Positions 41,435 to 54,200 of a DNA stretch of 64,000 bases are shown piece after piece. The position numbers were made by a program, and so were the translations under genes. The stretch comes from Vanilla planifolia (taxonomy: Eukaryota; Streptophyta; Magnoliopsida; Asparagales; Orchidaceae). The stretch lies in assembly GCA_023846275.1 (NCBI GenBank), contig JAIUJO010000183.1:668745-732744 (forward strand), read 5' to 3'. Below the pieces are notes generated by a model. It was not told the origin of the DNA and searched no databases. It saw only the letters and a program-made list of their open reading frames with translations. Each line of letters starts with the position of its first letter. Position 1 is the stretch's first letter.

Positions 41435-43532
41435 TGTGTGGCAATCCTACAATATGAGGGTGAATTATCTGTTTTGAAATATTTTTGCTTTTTTTGGATG
41501 ACACTTATTTTTAAAAGCATCTTTATAGAAATAATTTTATGTTTATCAAATCCTTAATTTTATATAAGTTTGTGTGTGTGTATATAGATACATATCTATA
41601 TTTGATTAAAAAGATGAAAGAGAAAATTAAAATGGTACATCTGAAGATTTAAAAACCTATGTAAACTCTAACTGAGGTTTGGAGATACAACACTTTTAAG
41701 AAAATTACAATTTAAGTTTCTTCATTTTATTCACCTCAAATTTATGATTTTTCGTTACGTTTCACCTCAAGCCTAGTTGATATTTTTTATTATAATTCCA
41801 ATCTATCCTATGAGATTTTTAAATTCAACTATAACCCAAGATTTTGAGAGATCAACCCCAACTAAATTTTTTATAAGATCAAACCAAACTTGATCTTTTA
41901 CAAATTTTTTGTTATAACCCAAAAGTAAAGGAAAATATAATAAGTGACAAATTTTGTAAAAAGTGTACAACTTTTATTATGCTTATCTAAAAATAGAGCA
42001 AGTCACAAAGAGTACAAAATTATGAACAGAAGTTATAAAATGAAGCCTTAAAAGTTCCAAGCTTAGCTAAATGTAATTTGGGTTTTCAAAAGTACTAAGC
42101 CCAAGTATGTTGCCAAGAGATTTTACACTAGTGCAATATGATGGAATGTTACTTTGTGATCATAAAGTATTATTCTTGTTTACTAGCAATTTTATTCATA
42201 ATGGTTTGCTTTTTATAGAAACATTTTTGTCAAAACTATTAAGTTGTTAGTGAAACAATCTTTCATGAGATGTTTGCCAAAATAGTTTAAAAATCTTCCA
42301 AGCAGACTAAAAATGTTTTCTTCAAAATTGTTTGCAAAATGGCCAAAGTAATAGCTACAAAAGTAGTCATTAGGTAGGATAAACTAGCAGCATTCGATCA
42401 AATTAGAGAGGATCTTGTCCTTTACGAAAAAGATGATAAAAGTAGATTAGTTATATAGGATTAGATTAAGAAAATTAAATAAGAAACATCTGATCACATT
42501 AGATGATATTTGGATCATTTGAAAAATTAAGAGTAAAGATAAGAACAAATCCTACATTTAGGATAAAAAATTGAAGAGATCCATTCCATGCAATTTAAGG
42601 CTTGATTATTTAAATTGGTAGAATCACTCATGGTTGTCTAATGAAGCCCTAAATGATCTTGGTCATCAAATGTTGTGTCATGATCAAGTGCTTATGTTAA
42701 ATGAAATCTCCTTCATCCAATTGATAATCAAAATGGTGAAAATTTGTACATTGGTGCTCATAGTATGGGTTGGTGCTGAAATTGCAAAAGCCGTTAGTCT
42801 AATCCACTTATAATCTAAATTAAAAACTATGAGTGCACCCTCCTTGTGTGCTTATAATATATCTCCATCTCAATTGGAATTCTTATAGCATTAGAAGCTC
42901 TATTTTAGGTCCTAGCCTACATGTTATACAATTGATATCGATCTTGCCTTATTTTATGCTTCCTTTGTCTTACTCAAACTATGTCGTGCTGGCATCCTAA
43001 CTCGAGGCTTCTCTAGCCATCTTGTACTTGGCCAGCTCGAGTGCTCTGTACTTGGTGTGAGGCGTAAAATATCTTCTCTTTTTTTTTTGAAAATTTAATA
43101 CTATTAAGTTTTAAATTTAAACACAATTTAATAACAAAGAAACACCAAAATTTGGCAAAGATGCATAAGAATGATTTAACAAAAGAAAAGACTAAGTGAT
43201 TGAAAAATTAAATCCGAGATGTTTCTAAATTCATGGGAAAAGTTGAACGATTTGGATGCCTATGTAGAATTTGAATGAAGAGATGTGCATTATGAGTAAT
43301 AATCAACAGGCTAATATTCTATTTCACAACAAAAAGGCCTTCTTAAATTTGATATGCATAGTCTTAATCCTTAAAGCTTGTTGAACACTACAAGATGTTT
43401 TGAAGAGAACTAATTCACCTTCTTCAAAAGCACTTGGCTTGTTCTTCACAAAGAAACAATTAATGCTAAACATGGCCATTAGAATAAAATGCTAAACATT
43501 TATTGCCTGACTCATCAGACGCAAGGATAACA
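41435..43532 (-). repeat. 5' LTR of the copia element
   Basis: This copy is homologous to 36393-38436 in the same orientation and to the probable solo LTR at 28226-30071. On the minus strand it starts TGTTATCCTTGCGTCTGATG at 43532 and ends near the TGTGTGG complement at 41435. The bases just left of it, where a primer-binding site should lie, are only weakly compatible with one. An internal TATA-like TTCTATAAAAAGC (minus) lies at about 42.21 kb. Confidence 0.85.
41571..41600. repeat. GT/AT microsatellite in LTR
   Basis: A short (TG)n run passes into TATATAGATACATATCTATA. The other LTR has an AT-rich tract with TATGTCTATATATATATT at the matching place (about 36.52 kb), so the microsatellite predates the insertion. 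Confidence 0.8.
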
Positions 43533-46500
43533 TAATCGTTGACACATTTAATAACCAAGTCAACTTGAATAACTAATTTAACATCGTTACTGGAAGTAAG
43601 AAAATAACCACTCAAGTTGAGGAGAAAGCATTTTGAACCTTTCATTGATTATTTGTAAAAGCATATAGAAGGCATGAAACCAGAGAATCCATATGAAAGT
43701 TCATTAACTCGCAAAAAGCATCATCAATTATGTCATTTTCAATGGCTATAACATCTTTAATTATTTTCAAACTAACACAAAAGTCATAAGAAGATCTTCA
43801 ATTGGTTCAACTTAATTTGGTTTCTCCACATTCACTTTTAGGGCACAAAAGTTATGAATTTTTTAAACAATATTCAACTAAGGAATAATATGGCAAATGA
43901 TGAAAAAGTTTTCTTACATTCTAAAAGAGGACATTGAGGTCGCAAACAAAACTACAAAAATAGAAACAAAATCTATAAATGTAGAAACATAGGACATACA
44001 AAATATTCCATAACTATGTAAGGGGCTGGCCAATCTGCATGATGTCCAATTCCCATGTAATCATTTTTCAAACATGGTTAGATGCATCATCCAAGAGGAC
44101 TAGTTTAGATATAATACAATCAAATTGGAGATTTTAATTTATGCATGAAGGTTTCTATATTGAGAGAATCGTCACTGTAGTTTAAAAATCCCACACTAGT
44201 CGCAATTTTTGAACTTCATAACATGACATTTCTTTCAACATTGGATTAACAAGTTACACTTAAAATGTGCCACAAAAAAATAATCATGCCACTGCTCTAA
44301 GATTCTTTAATTATGTTTCAAGATAAAATTATCAACAAATAGCGCATGGTATGTTATCACCAAAGCCAGCTAATGAATTAGAAAAGTTCATCTATTATTG
44401 GTTATTTGTATTCAAATAATGGCCTAATTATCATAGTTAGAAAGTTCATAGAGAATGCAATAAATAGATAGAACTCATCATCTGACATACTTCATCATTA
44501 AACATCATTGTATCAAGATGTCACTCTCATGCTTTGCATTGCATATGTATTGTTAATCTTTGGATGCAATATGATGATACATTGCCTTCTTACATCTTAA
44601 TTAGACGAATAGGAAATGAAATTTTAGACCATGCTATTGTACAAAGGCAAATGTATGATATTTTTTAGTGTACATCTATTCCTCCTATAAGTGAGCAATA
44701 ATTTTTTGGCACATCTTCATGCTTTAATGGTTGTTTGCAACTACACATAAGGGTAGTCTAATATGTTATCCCAAAGATTGTGCATCATACTACGAAAATG
44801 TTCATCCTATTGCATCAAATTAATACATCATCCAAACATCTGAATGGAATGTCAACTTATGATATTTATCACACTATATATAAAACTACACCAATGGCAA
44901 AGAATTCTACACTATATATCACACTATATATCATTCATTGCGCCTTGTTAAGCTTACCTCAGCCATTATCCTCTTCCCAAAGGTTAGAAATGGGCTATCT
45001 ACAACCCTAAACTATCACCTAAGGTGACTATCCTATGGCCTATTTCAATAAATCCACCACTTATGATTATTCCAATATATTTAGGTCATTTGTAGTAATT
45101 ACTAAAAACTTATGAGAAGAACTATGTTTTTTGGCCAAGCAATTGCTTCTATCCTTATGCTTCAAAAAAGCATATTCTAAAACATCATCTAAGGTCTAAA
45201 TAGAGATCCTCTCAGAACAAATGCTACATCTAAAGCTTGCTCAAGGACTCAAAGAGTGGCAATGTTATTTATTGTAACCTCAAATCATTCTTTATGGTTT
45301 TCACATACAAAACCTGAATCCTAAGCATGATTATAAACAAAACTTGATGGTAACAACAACTTAATATTTGTTTATTTAAGTGCTCCCCAATTTAAGGCCT
45401 CTATTCTTACAGTTACCCATGGCTTCTTGGACTTTGAAATTCAAAACTAAGAATTCTACTGAGTCGATAACTGTCTGATAACCTCAAGATAATTGTTACA
45501 AAGCCACTGATCCTAAACCTAATTTTTTTATGTAAATAAAAATATCTGACATCAATCCTTTCTTTTCTATATGGCCTATATCTATGAATCCAAATCATCT
45601 AACCTAGAATTTTTATAGTCCATAGCAGCCATAAAATTATGTCATGAGATTTACTTGAGGTAATAAAGTGTTTTTGTAGCAAATCATGTATTATCATTCA
45701 ACAAAAGTAGAAGAAAATTACGATTACAAGTTAAAAGCATGACACGTAATCTAAAAACATTTGCTACATTAACATGGTTAGCATTTTTTGACCTTTGAAA
45801 AGTTGGATTGTTGATTACATTAAGCACATTTAATCAAATTTTTTTTGCTACAACTATGACTAATTGGGTGATTTTCACAAAGGTGGCCACTCATGCATGA
45901 CCTATTGGTGCTTTATTCTTCAAGAATATAGGTTGACGAGGTTTAAATTTTTCTTGTATCATTGCTTGAAAATTTTGCAATTCCACTAATTAGATAATAT
46001 TTTCAAATATATGACATTGTATAGAAAACTAAATTATATTGTCATGGTTTTGATTCTTCTCTTAACAATAGTGCCAATAGTTTTTCTATCCAGCATGCCA
46101 CATCCTTAGACAAGGGCAACTACTAATTCAATCTGCTTTGATATGGAGTTGGTATTATTCACTATTTGTGCTCATCATCACTAGACAAACTACCTGCCTA
46201 GTGGATTAGATAAGTATGTTTATATACAACCCATTTGGCAAGAACACATAGATAAGTCTCCACACTAGAATTCAATAAACATTTATGACCTCCAGACTAG
46301 GTAAGTGTTGTAGGCCATGCAAAGTAGTACGTAGTACATCAATTACAAATCTTTATTCAAACCATCATAGTACATCATGTAAATTTTAATAAATGACATA
46401 ATCTCCATATATAGATGGCATTCCATACACTAGCATTGTATTGAAGTTTTTAATATAATGATATACATTGGATTAAAAGAAGAAGTAGCATTACCATTTA

Positions 46501-47037
46501 TCATACATGATTTGATCTTGATTGAAAAATCATCATTTTAGATGTTATTCATGGAGTCATAAGTTCTTCTCATTTATTTGTTAAAGCTAGCATTTATGTG
46601 AAAAAATAATATGAATAATTCTTTTGACTATAATAAAAACTAGAGTAATGCATGTCGTAACAAAATGAGAAATTTTAATGTGCCAGGCATTCTATTTAGG
46701 CACATAGTGATAAAGTTTATTCCACCTCTTAAAATGTTTTATTCTCTAATGGACAAGTCTTCTATTTCACATTAGGCTGTTAGGTTTGTCCACCACTTTG
46801 TTGTTCATGACTATGATCACCTTCCTAATTTCATAATGGTTAGGGTTCCTTATTTATCTCCCTTATGGCTAGAGTTTCCCGATGCTCTCTTATTTCTATT
46901 CATTCACATCTCTTATGGAAAAATACCACATATATCCTTCATATGGTCTATAACTATAACTTTCTTAATTTAAGGTGATATAAGGTGTCATTGCTAGGGT
47001 TAGAGCACATTGAAATTAACATACCAATTATCATATC
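43533..47037. other. Unassigned spacer DNA, no gene recognised
   Basis: No conserved coding motif was found. The 76-codon plus-strand frame at 44780-45010 and the 61-codon minus-strand frame at 45413-45598 are domainless. CACTATATAT-type short repeats occur at 44.87-44.93 kb. The segment is a little less AT-rich than the array that follows and may be old transposon debris. Confidence 0.4.
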
Positions 47038-47165
47038 TGAATAGGAATTGAAATTTTAACTCCTCTTTCTCGAAACATTCCTTTAAAATTTTAACTCCTC
47101 ATTCTCCTCTTTAAAATTTAAGGAATATTTGGAGAAAAAGGAGTTCAAATTTAAATTCCTATTCA
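47038..47165. mobile_element. 128-bp foldback element, MITE-like
   Basis: The left arm, starting TGAATAGGAATTGAAATT at 47038, is the reverse complement of the right arm ending TTTAAATTCCTATTCA at 47165. Complementarity continues inward for about 54 bases with a few mismatches and one indel, leaving a pyrimidine-rich loop of about 18 bases at 47094-47111. The size and near-full-length hairpin suit a miniature inverted-repeat transposable element. A clear target-site duplication was not seen, so the superfamily cannot be assigned. Confidence 0.75.
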
Positions 47166-47734
47166 TACAAGACAACTAGAATTAAAGCTGGCTAGGATTG
47201 TGGCTCATGGTTCAGACATATTAGAAGAATTCAATGTGTGAACTAGTTTTAGTAAAATGAAACTCCAACAATTCCATATCAAACAATCATACCTACAAAA
47301 ATAAATTATTTTAAAATGTGGTTAATTAACCTACATGACAAGGAACATTCCTTGAGTCAAGCAAAAGCTATAGTTCAACCCACTAACCTTAGCAGTGTAA
47401 CATGTTGAAATGATGTAAATAATAGAACTTCAAGTGTTTTAATTGCTAAGTCACCCTTGTGTTTGGTGTGTCACACTATAAATGTTTAGCACTTTGTGTG
47501 AAAAAGGTTTAGTTGTAAAGAAGAAGCCATGCACTTCTAAAGATGGTGAAAGAGTAGTCTTCAAAGTATCTTGGAGTTTCTTGCATACTTCATGGATTGA
47601 AGACATTTGTAAGAATTTTGAAATGGTTTTGTTATTTTAGAAATCTTTTTTCCTATTGATTATTAATATTGAAGAACATCGGCCCATCCATTCCTTTGAA
47701 AAGTCACTTAGGAACCCAATGTGTTCAAAATTTT
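47166..47734. other. Short unassigned stretch before the reverse array
   Basis: Nothing recognisable. It lies between the foldback element and the first position where the reverse-oriented 0.41-kb register can be followed (the TATAAATTG segment at about 47.735 kb). Confidence 0.5.
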
Positions 47735-50180
47735 TCTTGAAATGTCACTTATGCTATAAATTGCAAAGGAATGTTGCATCCCAAAATATTAGGGACATTG
47801 ACTACAACATTCTTGATCATCAAATTATGTACTGATAAAAAATTGTTAAACAAAAAAAACCCAAAAAATGAAATTTTTAAAATTCTAAAAACGAATATTT
47901 AATTAGAAACATCTTGTTGAGATGAGTTCAAGTACCATTATTTCAGGTTAATTGGGCCTTGTTTGGGATTGCTACTAATTAAAAAAATAAAAAAGAAAGA
48001 AAATAATAATAAGCTATGTTATTTCTAAGAAAATATATAATAAAGTAAAAGTGAGAAAAATTGAAGCACTATTTTATAACCAAGTCAATTATAACTAATT
48101 AAAAATTATTACAAATTACAAAATAAGTAAAAATAAATAATGATAAATTTTAAATATTAATATGAGGTAAATATATAGTTAAAATGACAAATTGAAGCAA
48201 ATTTAACATAGCCTAATCGAAGGCTTTAGAGGCCATAAGTGTGTTTATTTAGAGCTATATGCTAATGCAAAAAAATCAATGTAAAATACTTGAAGGAATG
48301 AGATAAATTAATTAGGAAAATTACATTCCAAAATTTTAAGGAGATTCAACATAACATCCTCATTTAGAAAGTGTGCCAAGACATTTGAAATTAAAATATT
48401 TTTAAAAAGTAAAGAAACTGTATTAATAAAAGGATAGAGTTATTTGAGATGAGACAAATCACATTTGTCTCATTTGAATCAAAGGACACTTTGAATTACT
48501 AAGAATTGTTCAAGTAAATAAACATAAATTAATAATTTAACATTAAGTAAATTAATATTAAAGGTAAAATAAGGTAAATTTTTATAATCTATTATAGAAA
48601 AATAAAAGTGATGTAAAGGTCACCTGATAAGAGATTTCGTGTTACACAGTAATATAACAAAATGAAAGTGAAACATTTGCCGAAATGACAAATAATGCTA
48701 AAACTTTCCAATCAAAGATACTTAGGAGATTGAACAAAGTTTCTTATATCACCAAACATGGTAATAAAGTTTTTCAAAGCATCAAAAATACTTCATAAGA
48801 ACAAATATAAATAGGAATATATAATTACATATAGATCATCTGGAAGAGTCCAAAGATTTTTATTTTGTTTCAACCTAATCTCATTTAGAATGGTAAAGAA
48901 TTTCTAAATTAAATAAGCTCTAATAAAAGGAAAAAATTATTTAAATATTCAATAAATATGCTTTAAACAAAAAATAAGATTAATTGGAAAATTATAGCAT
49001 AACAAATCAAAGAGATACAGAGGTCACTCAAGAGAAGTTTTAGAGTGATATAATAAAATGACTAAACCATGTGAAACATTTTAATAAATTAGATAAATTT
49101 AAGTAAACAGTTGCATTCCAAGATTTAAATGAGATTTAGCATAACATCTTGGATCAACAATTCTTGTACAAATTTAAATGTCTCAAAGTATGCCAATCTT
49201 AAAAAAAAGTGTTTAAAAAAATGTAAAAATGAGCATTTAATTTGATAAGGCTTATAAATGTGAGCCTAATCACATTTGTTTATGCAAAATTGAAACTTGT
49301 TTGGACTTAAAAAAAATTATGAACTTAAAAATGCATGAATAATAATAAAAAATTATTTTTTCATATTTAGTAAATAGTATTGAAAAATTAGATGAGATTA
49401 ATTGAAGAAATATAATAAAAAAATAAAACTAAGGTAAGGGTGACATGAGAAGAGAATTAGTGTTCCATAGAAAATAAAGCAAATCAAAGGGAAATTTTTT
49501 AAGTAATTAGACACAAATTTTATAAAAGTTGCATTCCAAAAAACTAAGGAGAATGAGCGTCACAACCTTGATTATAAAGTGAAACATGTAGAGAAATATC
49601 TTGAAAAGCTAAAAAAGATAAGAAAATTAAAATTTTAAAAATATAAGAATATCCATTTAATTATCTAATGCTCATTGAAAAGAATCCAATGACTTCTGTT
49701 TTATCTTAATCGAATCATATCTAAAATTATTATGAATTACCAAATTGGGTAATCTTTAATTCGAACAAGTTATTCTATTAATATTATATAAATATATTTG
49801 AAAGCATAAGCGAGATAATTTCTCCCAATTTAATATGTTCAAATATAAATGATGTCATAGTCATAGAAAAGAACCATCAGAGTTTCAAAATAAAATAAAA
49901 AAATTTAACCAAAACATCTAAAAAAAAAATTTATTTTTTCTAAAAAAATTGCATTAAAATATATTAAAGAGTTTGTGTAATATTCTTGATCATTAAATCA
50001 TGTATATAATAAACTATTTTGTAAATAAAACAATAAATTTTAAAACTATTGAATAAAAGTTTTTGGAAATTAATATTTAATTGGATAGAGATAACTGAGA
50101 TGACTGCAAAATTGTTTCCTTCATTTCCATTTAATCTCATTTGGAATTACTTGGAATTACCAAAATAAGTTAAATTTTAA

Positions 50181-50238
50181 AAATAAGAAAATTTTAAGTA
50201 ATGTTAAAGAAAAAATAAGAAAATTTTAAGTAATGTTA
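50181..50238. repeat. 32-bp-period direct repeat
   Basis: AAATAAGAAAATTTTAAGTA followed by ATGTTA occurs at 50181 and again at 50213, identical over 26 bases. It is a recent local duplication inside the much older reverse array. Confidence 0.85.
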
Positions 50239-51124
50239 TATTACCAAATCAAAGCAACATGAAGGTCAAAAAGGTAAAGAATTATTGTTTCATTATGGAA
50301 AAGATATTTGAAAAAATGCGATAAGTTTTACGAAAAAGATACATTCCACTACAATGTAGCGATTGAGTGTGGCACAGATTATTAAATAGGGTATGAATAA
50401 AAATGTATAGAACAACACTCACAAAAAAAAATTTAAAATGATAAAAAATGAATATTAATTTTGTAGGGCTTGACAAGATGAGTCAAATGATTTTTGTTTT
50501 ATCATAATTAGACCTCAATTTGAATTACTACAAATTTGTTAAGTGGTAAAAAAATATTATTAAATAATTATTTTAAATTGAAATTAACAAATAATAAATG
50601 GAAATGAGATAAATTGAGGAACTACAAAATAACAATATAATATTGTAGAAAAGGTCACACAAGGTATTTAGAGTTACATAAATTATGTAAAAAAGTTACA
50701 TTTAGAGATACAAATGTGCTCAAGTGTGACATTCTATATCATTAAAGTATTTGAAGGTATAATAATGAATATTTAATTGGGCAGTGCACATCGAGATGAG
50801 GAAGTCAATGTTTATTTCACCTTAATAAGACCTTGTTAAGAGTTACTATAAAATATAAAATCAAATAAACATTAAAAAAATTTATTTTAATATTAAGTAA
50901 ATATAATTCAAAACAAAAATAATATCAATTAGGACATTCTAGTATAATCAAATAAAAGTAATTTACATGTCACAAGTGCGGAGAATAAGAGTTTCATAAT
51001 AATATTACCAAACCTAAAAGAAAAGTTTGAAAAGGTAGATAAATTATATAAAAAAGTTACAATCTAAGATACAAAAAGGGTCAAATGCAACATCCTTCAC
51101 CTTCAAATGTGATGCCATTCAAAA

Positions 51125-51217
51125 TATTTTTTATCTAATTCATACCACGTATAGAATAGTGCTCAACAAGGCAAGTAAATCAATTATTTTTTATCTAATT
51201 CATACCACGTATAGAAT
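51125..51217. repeat. 60-bp-period exact direct repeat
   Basis: A 33-bp string beginning ATTTTTTATCTAATTCATAC and ending CACGTATAGAAT is identical at 51125 and 51185. Perfect identity inside an array whose units have diverged strongly marks a recent duplication or a gene-conversion tract. Confidence 0.85.
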
Positions 51218-54200
51218 TAATATATTTATAAAAATAAATAAGAATAGATAATAATCCATTATATTTTAATCTTAAGAAAATTTGCAATAAAACTATAAAG
51301 AGATGAATCTTCTTCATTGTTGCTATGTAAGAATCACAAAAGTAAGATTCCTAGTTCATAGAAATATAACAAGATAAAAAATCAATTTTAAAATGATACA
51401 AATTTGGTAATAAAGGTACATATCAAAACATCAACGACATCAATCATAGCATTCTCCATAATTAAATTAGGTATCAATAAAAAAATTCTTAAAAAAATAA
51501 AACCCTTAGAATTAAATTTTTAAAAAATATATAAATGATTATTTAATATGATAAGTCTCGTTAAGAAAAGGGCAATAGTATTTGACTCATTTTAATCATA
51601 CCATCTTTTGAACTACTAGAAATTGCCAAAGAAATAAGAATAAATGATAATAAATTATTATTTTATTATTAGAAAAATATTTACTAATGCTTAAGTAAGA
51701 TAAAATTAAGATATATAATAATTCTAGTTCAAAGATTTATAAAGATCCTTCTAGAGAAGACTTAGATATAATAAATAATATACCAAATTAATGTGAAACA
51801 CTTTCAATAATGAGATAAATTATATAGGAAAGTGGCATTACAAGGTATTATTCACAAAATATATGTTAAAAAAAATGATATAAATTAGGGCAATTTAATA
51901 CATCTAAATTAAAAAAATTTAAAAGTTACCTAACAAAAGATTAAGAGTTACGTAGTAATATAACAAAAATAGAGGAAAAAATTAGAAAAAAAATAATATA
52001 AATTATGCTAGAAAGAAGCATTGAAATATTTTAAGATGTAGTGTAACACCCCAAAATATCAAATAAAAAATGAATAAAAATATCTTTTAATGTGTGCCAA
52101 AAAATTAGAAATGTTTTTTGGAAAAAATAAAAAAATAATATTTAATTGTTTGTGGTTAACCAGATGAGTAAAAAGAATAATAATCCATCTCCTATAAAAA
52201 AATTGAATTACTTTTAATTAGAAAATTAATAAAAGTAAGTACAAATAAATAATTATTTTAAAATTAAGTAATTTTATAAAGAAACTATATTAAGATAAAT
52301 TCAGCAATGAAAGATAACAAAATCAAACTAATGAAATAGGCACAAAATAGGAGAATTAGATTTTTGTAGTAAAGTAATAAAATCAAAGCAAAAATTTGAC
52401 TTAATGATATAAAGTGTGTGAAAAAGATTGAATCTAATACAGTAAAAGGTTCAATCTCAACAATTTTAAAATCTTGTATAAAATAAAATTTTTCATAATG
52501 TACGTCAAACAATAGAAAATAAATAACTTAATTAAATAAAACTAATTATTTAATTATATAGAGTTCATTGAGATGATTTTTTAATGTTTGTTTCATCTCC
52601 ATTAGACATATTTTGAAATTTCTATGAATTTTGAAATAATTAACCCTAGATATTTAAAAATTAATATTCTAATATTATGTAAATCAATATTAAAGGAAAA
52701 GTTTGATATATTTATGCAACATAATATATTTAAGTTAATGGAATACAAAGTCACAATAAAGATGATTTCATTTAAATTGTAATATGACAAAATAAAGTTT
52801 AAAATACTAACCAACGGTAAAATTTGTATAAAAATGAGTTTCATTACAAAGCTAATAAGAGATCAAGATTAACATCATTGATCATTAAATTTGGCATGAA
52901 TCAAAATATCTCATAAATTGTTTAAAAGCTCCATTAAATAAAATATTTAAAAATATAAAACTAAATACTGATAGATCTCATTTTAACGAGTCCAACGATG
53001 TTTCATTCACCTTGCGAATACCTCACTCAAAATTTATATGAATTGGCCTATTAATAAAGCTTAAAAATGAAAAAAAATTCAAACTTTAGGAACATATTTT
53101 TTTAAAGTTGAAATAAGATAATTTGAGGCATTGTAACACAACTAAGGTTACAATAGAGGATAGTTAGAGTTAAATTGTTATAGTAACAAATAAAAGTGAA
53201 AAACTTTAAGAAAATGAGATCAGTTGTACAAGAAAGTTGCATTCCAAGGAATTAAGGGCATCATGTATAACATTCTTGATCATCAAATATGGTACGAATC
53301 AAAATGTGTCAAAAAACGTGATAAAACAAGAGAAAAATAAAAAAATATAATAAAAACAAATGAGGATCTTTTTCATATAGCTCAACCACGTAATTCGATT
53401 ATCAATTGCTTCATCGCCATCAAACCTCATTTGAAATAAAAGCGTAAATATGCACAAAAAAAAATAAATTATTATTCTCATATTAAGAAACTATATAATA
53501 AAGTTGAAATAATATAAAATTAATCAATGTAAAATGAGAAAATAAAATAGATATAAATGTCACAAAAGATTTGTATTGGATTTTCTGATTAATATAACAA
53601 AATAAACGAATTTTTTTTTAAAAATAAAATAAATTATATATTAAAGTTGCATTCCAAGAGATTAATGATATGGAACATAACATTTTCAATTTTAAAATTA
53701 AGCATAAATCAAAAAGTTTTTTAAAGAGTGCCACAACCTCAGAAAGTAAAATATTCAAAAATGATGAAATGAGTGTCTAAATAAATAAACTCTGATAAAT
53801 GTGTCCAATTACTTTTTCTTCATCTAGATTGGACCTCATTAAGAATTACAACAAATTGAAAATAAAATATGCATCAATAATTTCTTTAATACTTTGTAAG
53901 TATAGTTTGAAGATGAAATTATTTAAATTGAAAAATGTTATTTTATAAACTAAAAGGAATGTAACAATGAGTTTAGAGAATATTTTTAGTTACTAAGTAA
54001 CATAACAATCTCGAAGAAAAAAATTAGAAGAAATAAAAACTTTTATGAGTAAGTTGCACTCCAAGAGTAAAAGGAGATAAAGCATACTACCTTTGATCAT
54101 GAAATTTTCAATGAGTCAAAATTTCTTGTGAAAAAGTATCAATTCATTAAGAAAAGTTTTTAAACATATGAAATAGTTATATCGTTGGATAACACTCTTT

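Larger units (their letters stand above)
36393..43532 (-). mobile_element. Decayed Ty1/copia LTR retrotransposon, minus strand
   Basis: Two direct repeats of about 2.0-2.1 kb enclose an internal region of about 3.0 kb. On the minus strand the internal order is gag-like region, possible integrase, reverse transcriptase, RNase H, polypurine tract, 3' LTR; integrase before RT is the copia order. Stops and frameshifts throughout mean it is dead. A typical copia internal region is about 4-4.5 kb, so parts have been lost; the RT is mostly gone. The four bases TAAT abut both outer ends (36389-36392 and 43533-43536), a possible remnant of a 5-bp target duplication, though weak in AT-rich DNA. The LTRs are highly diverged, implying an old insertion. 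Confidence 0.85.

Noticed and set aside
44580..44720. Minus-strand G-G-I-D-V-H segment reminiscent of a Harbinger-type transposase
   Set aside because: The match is too short, and no other conserved catalytic block or terminal inverted repeat was seen.
52285..53481. Minus-strand frames of 60-80 codons in the reverse array
   Set aside because: They are not repeated in other units at the same phase. They reflect the forward-sense T-rich strand of the repeat.
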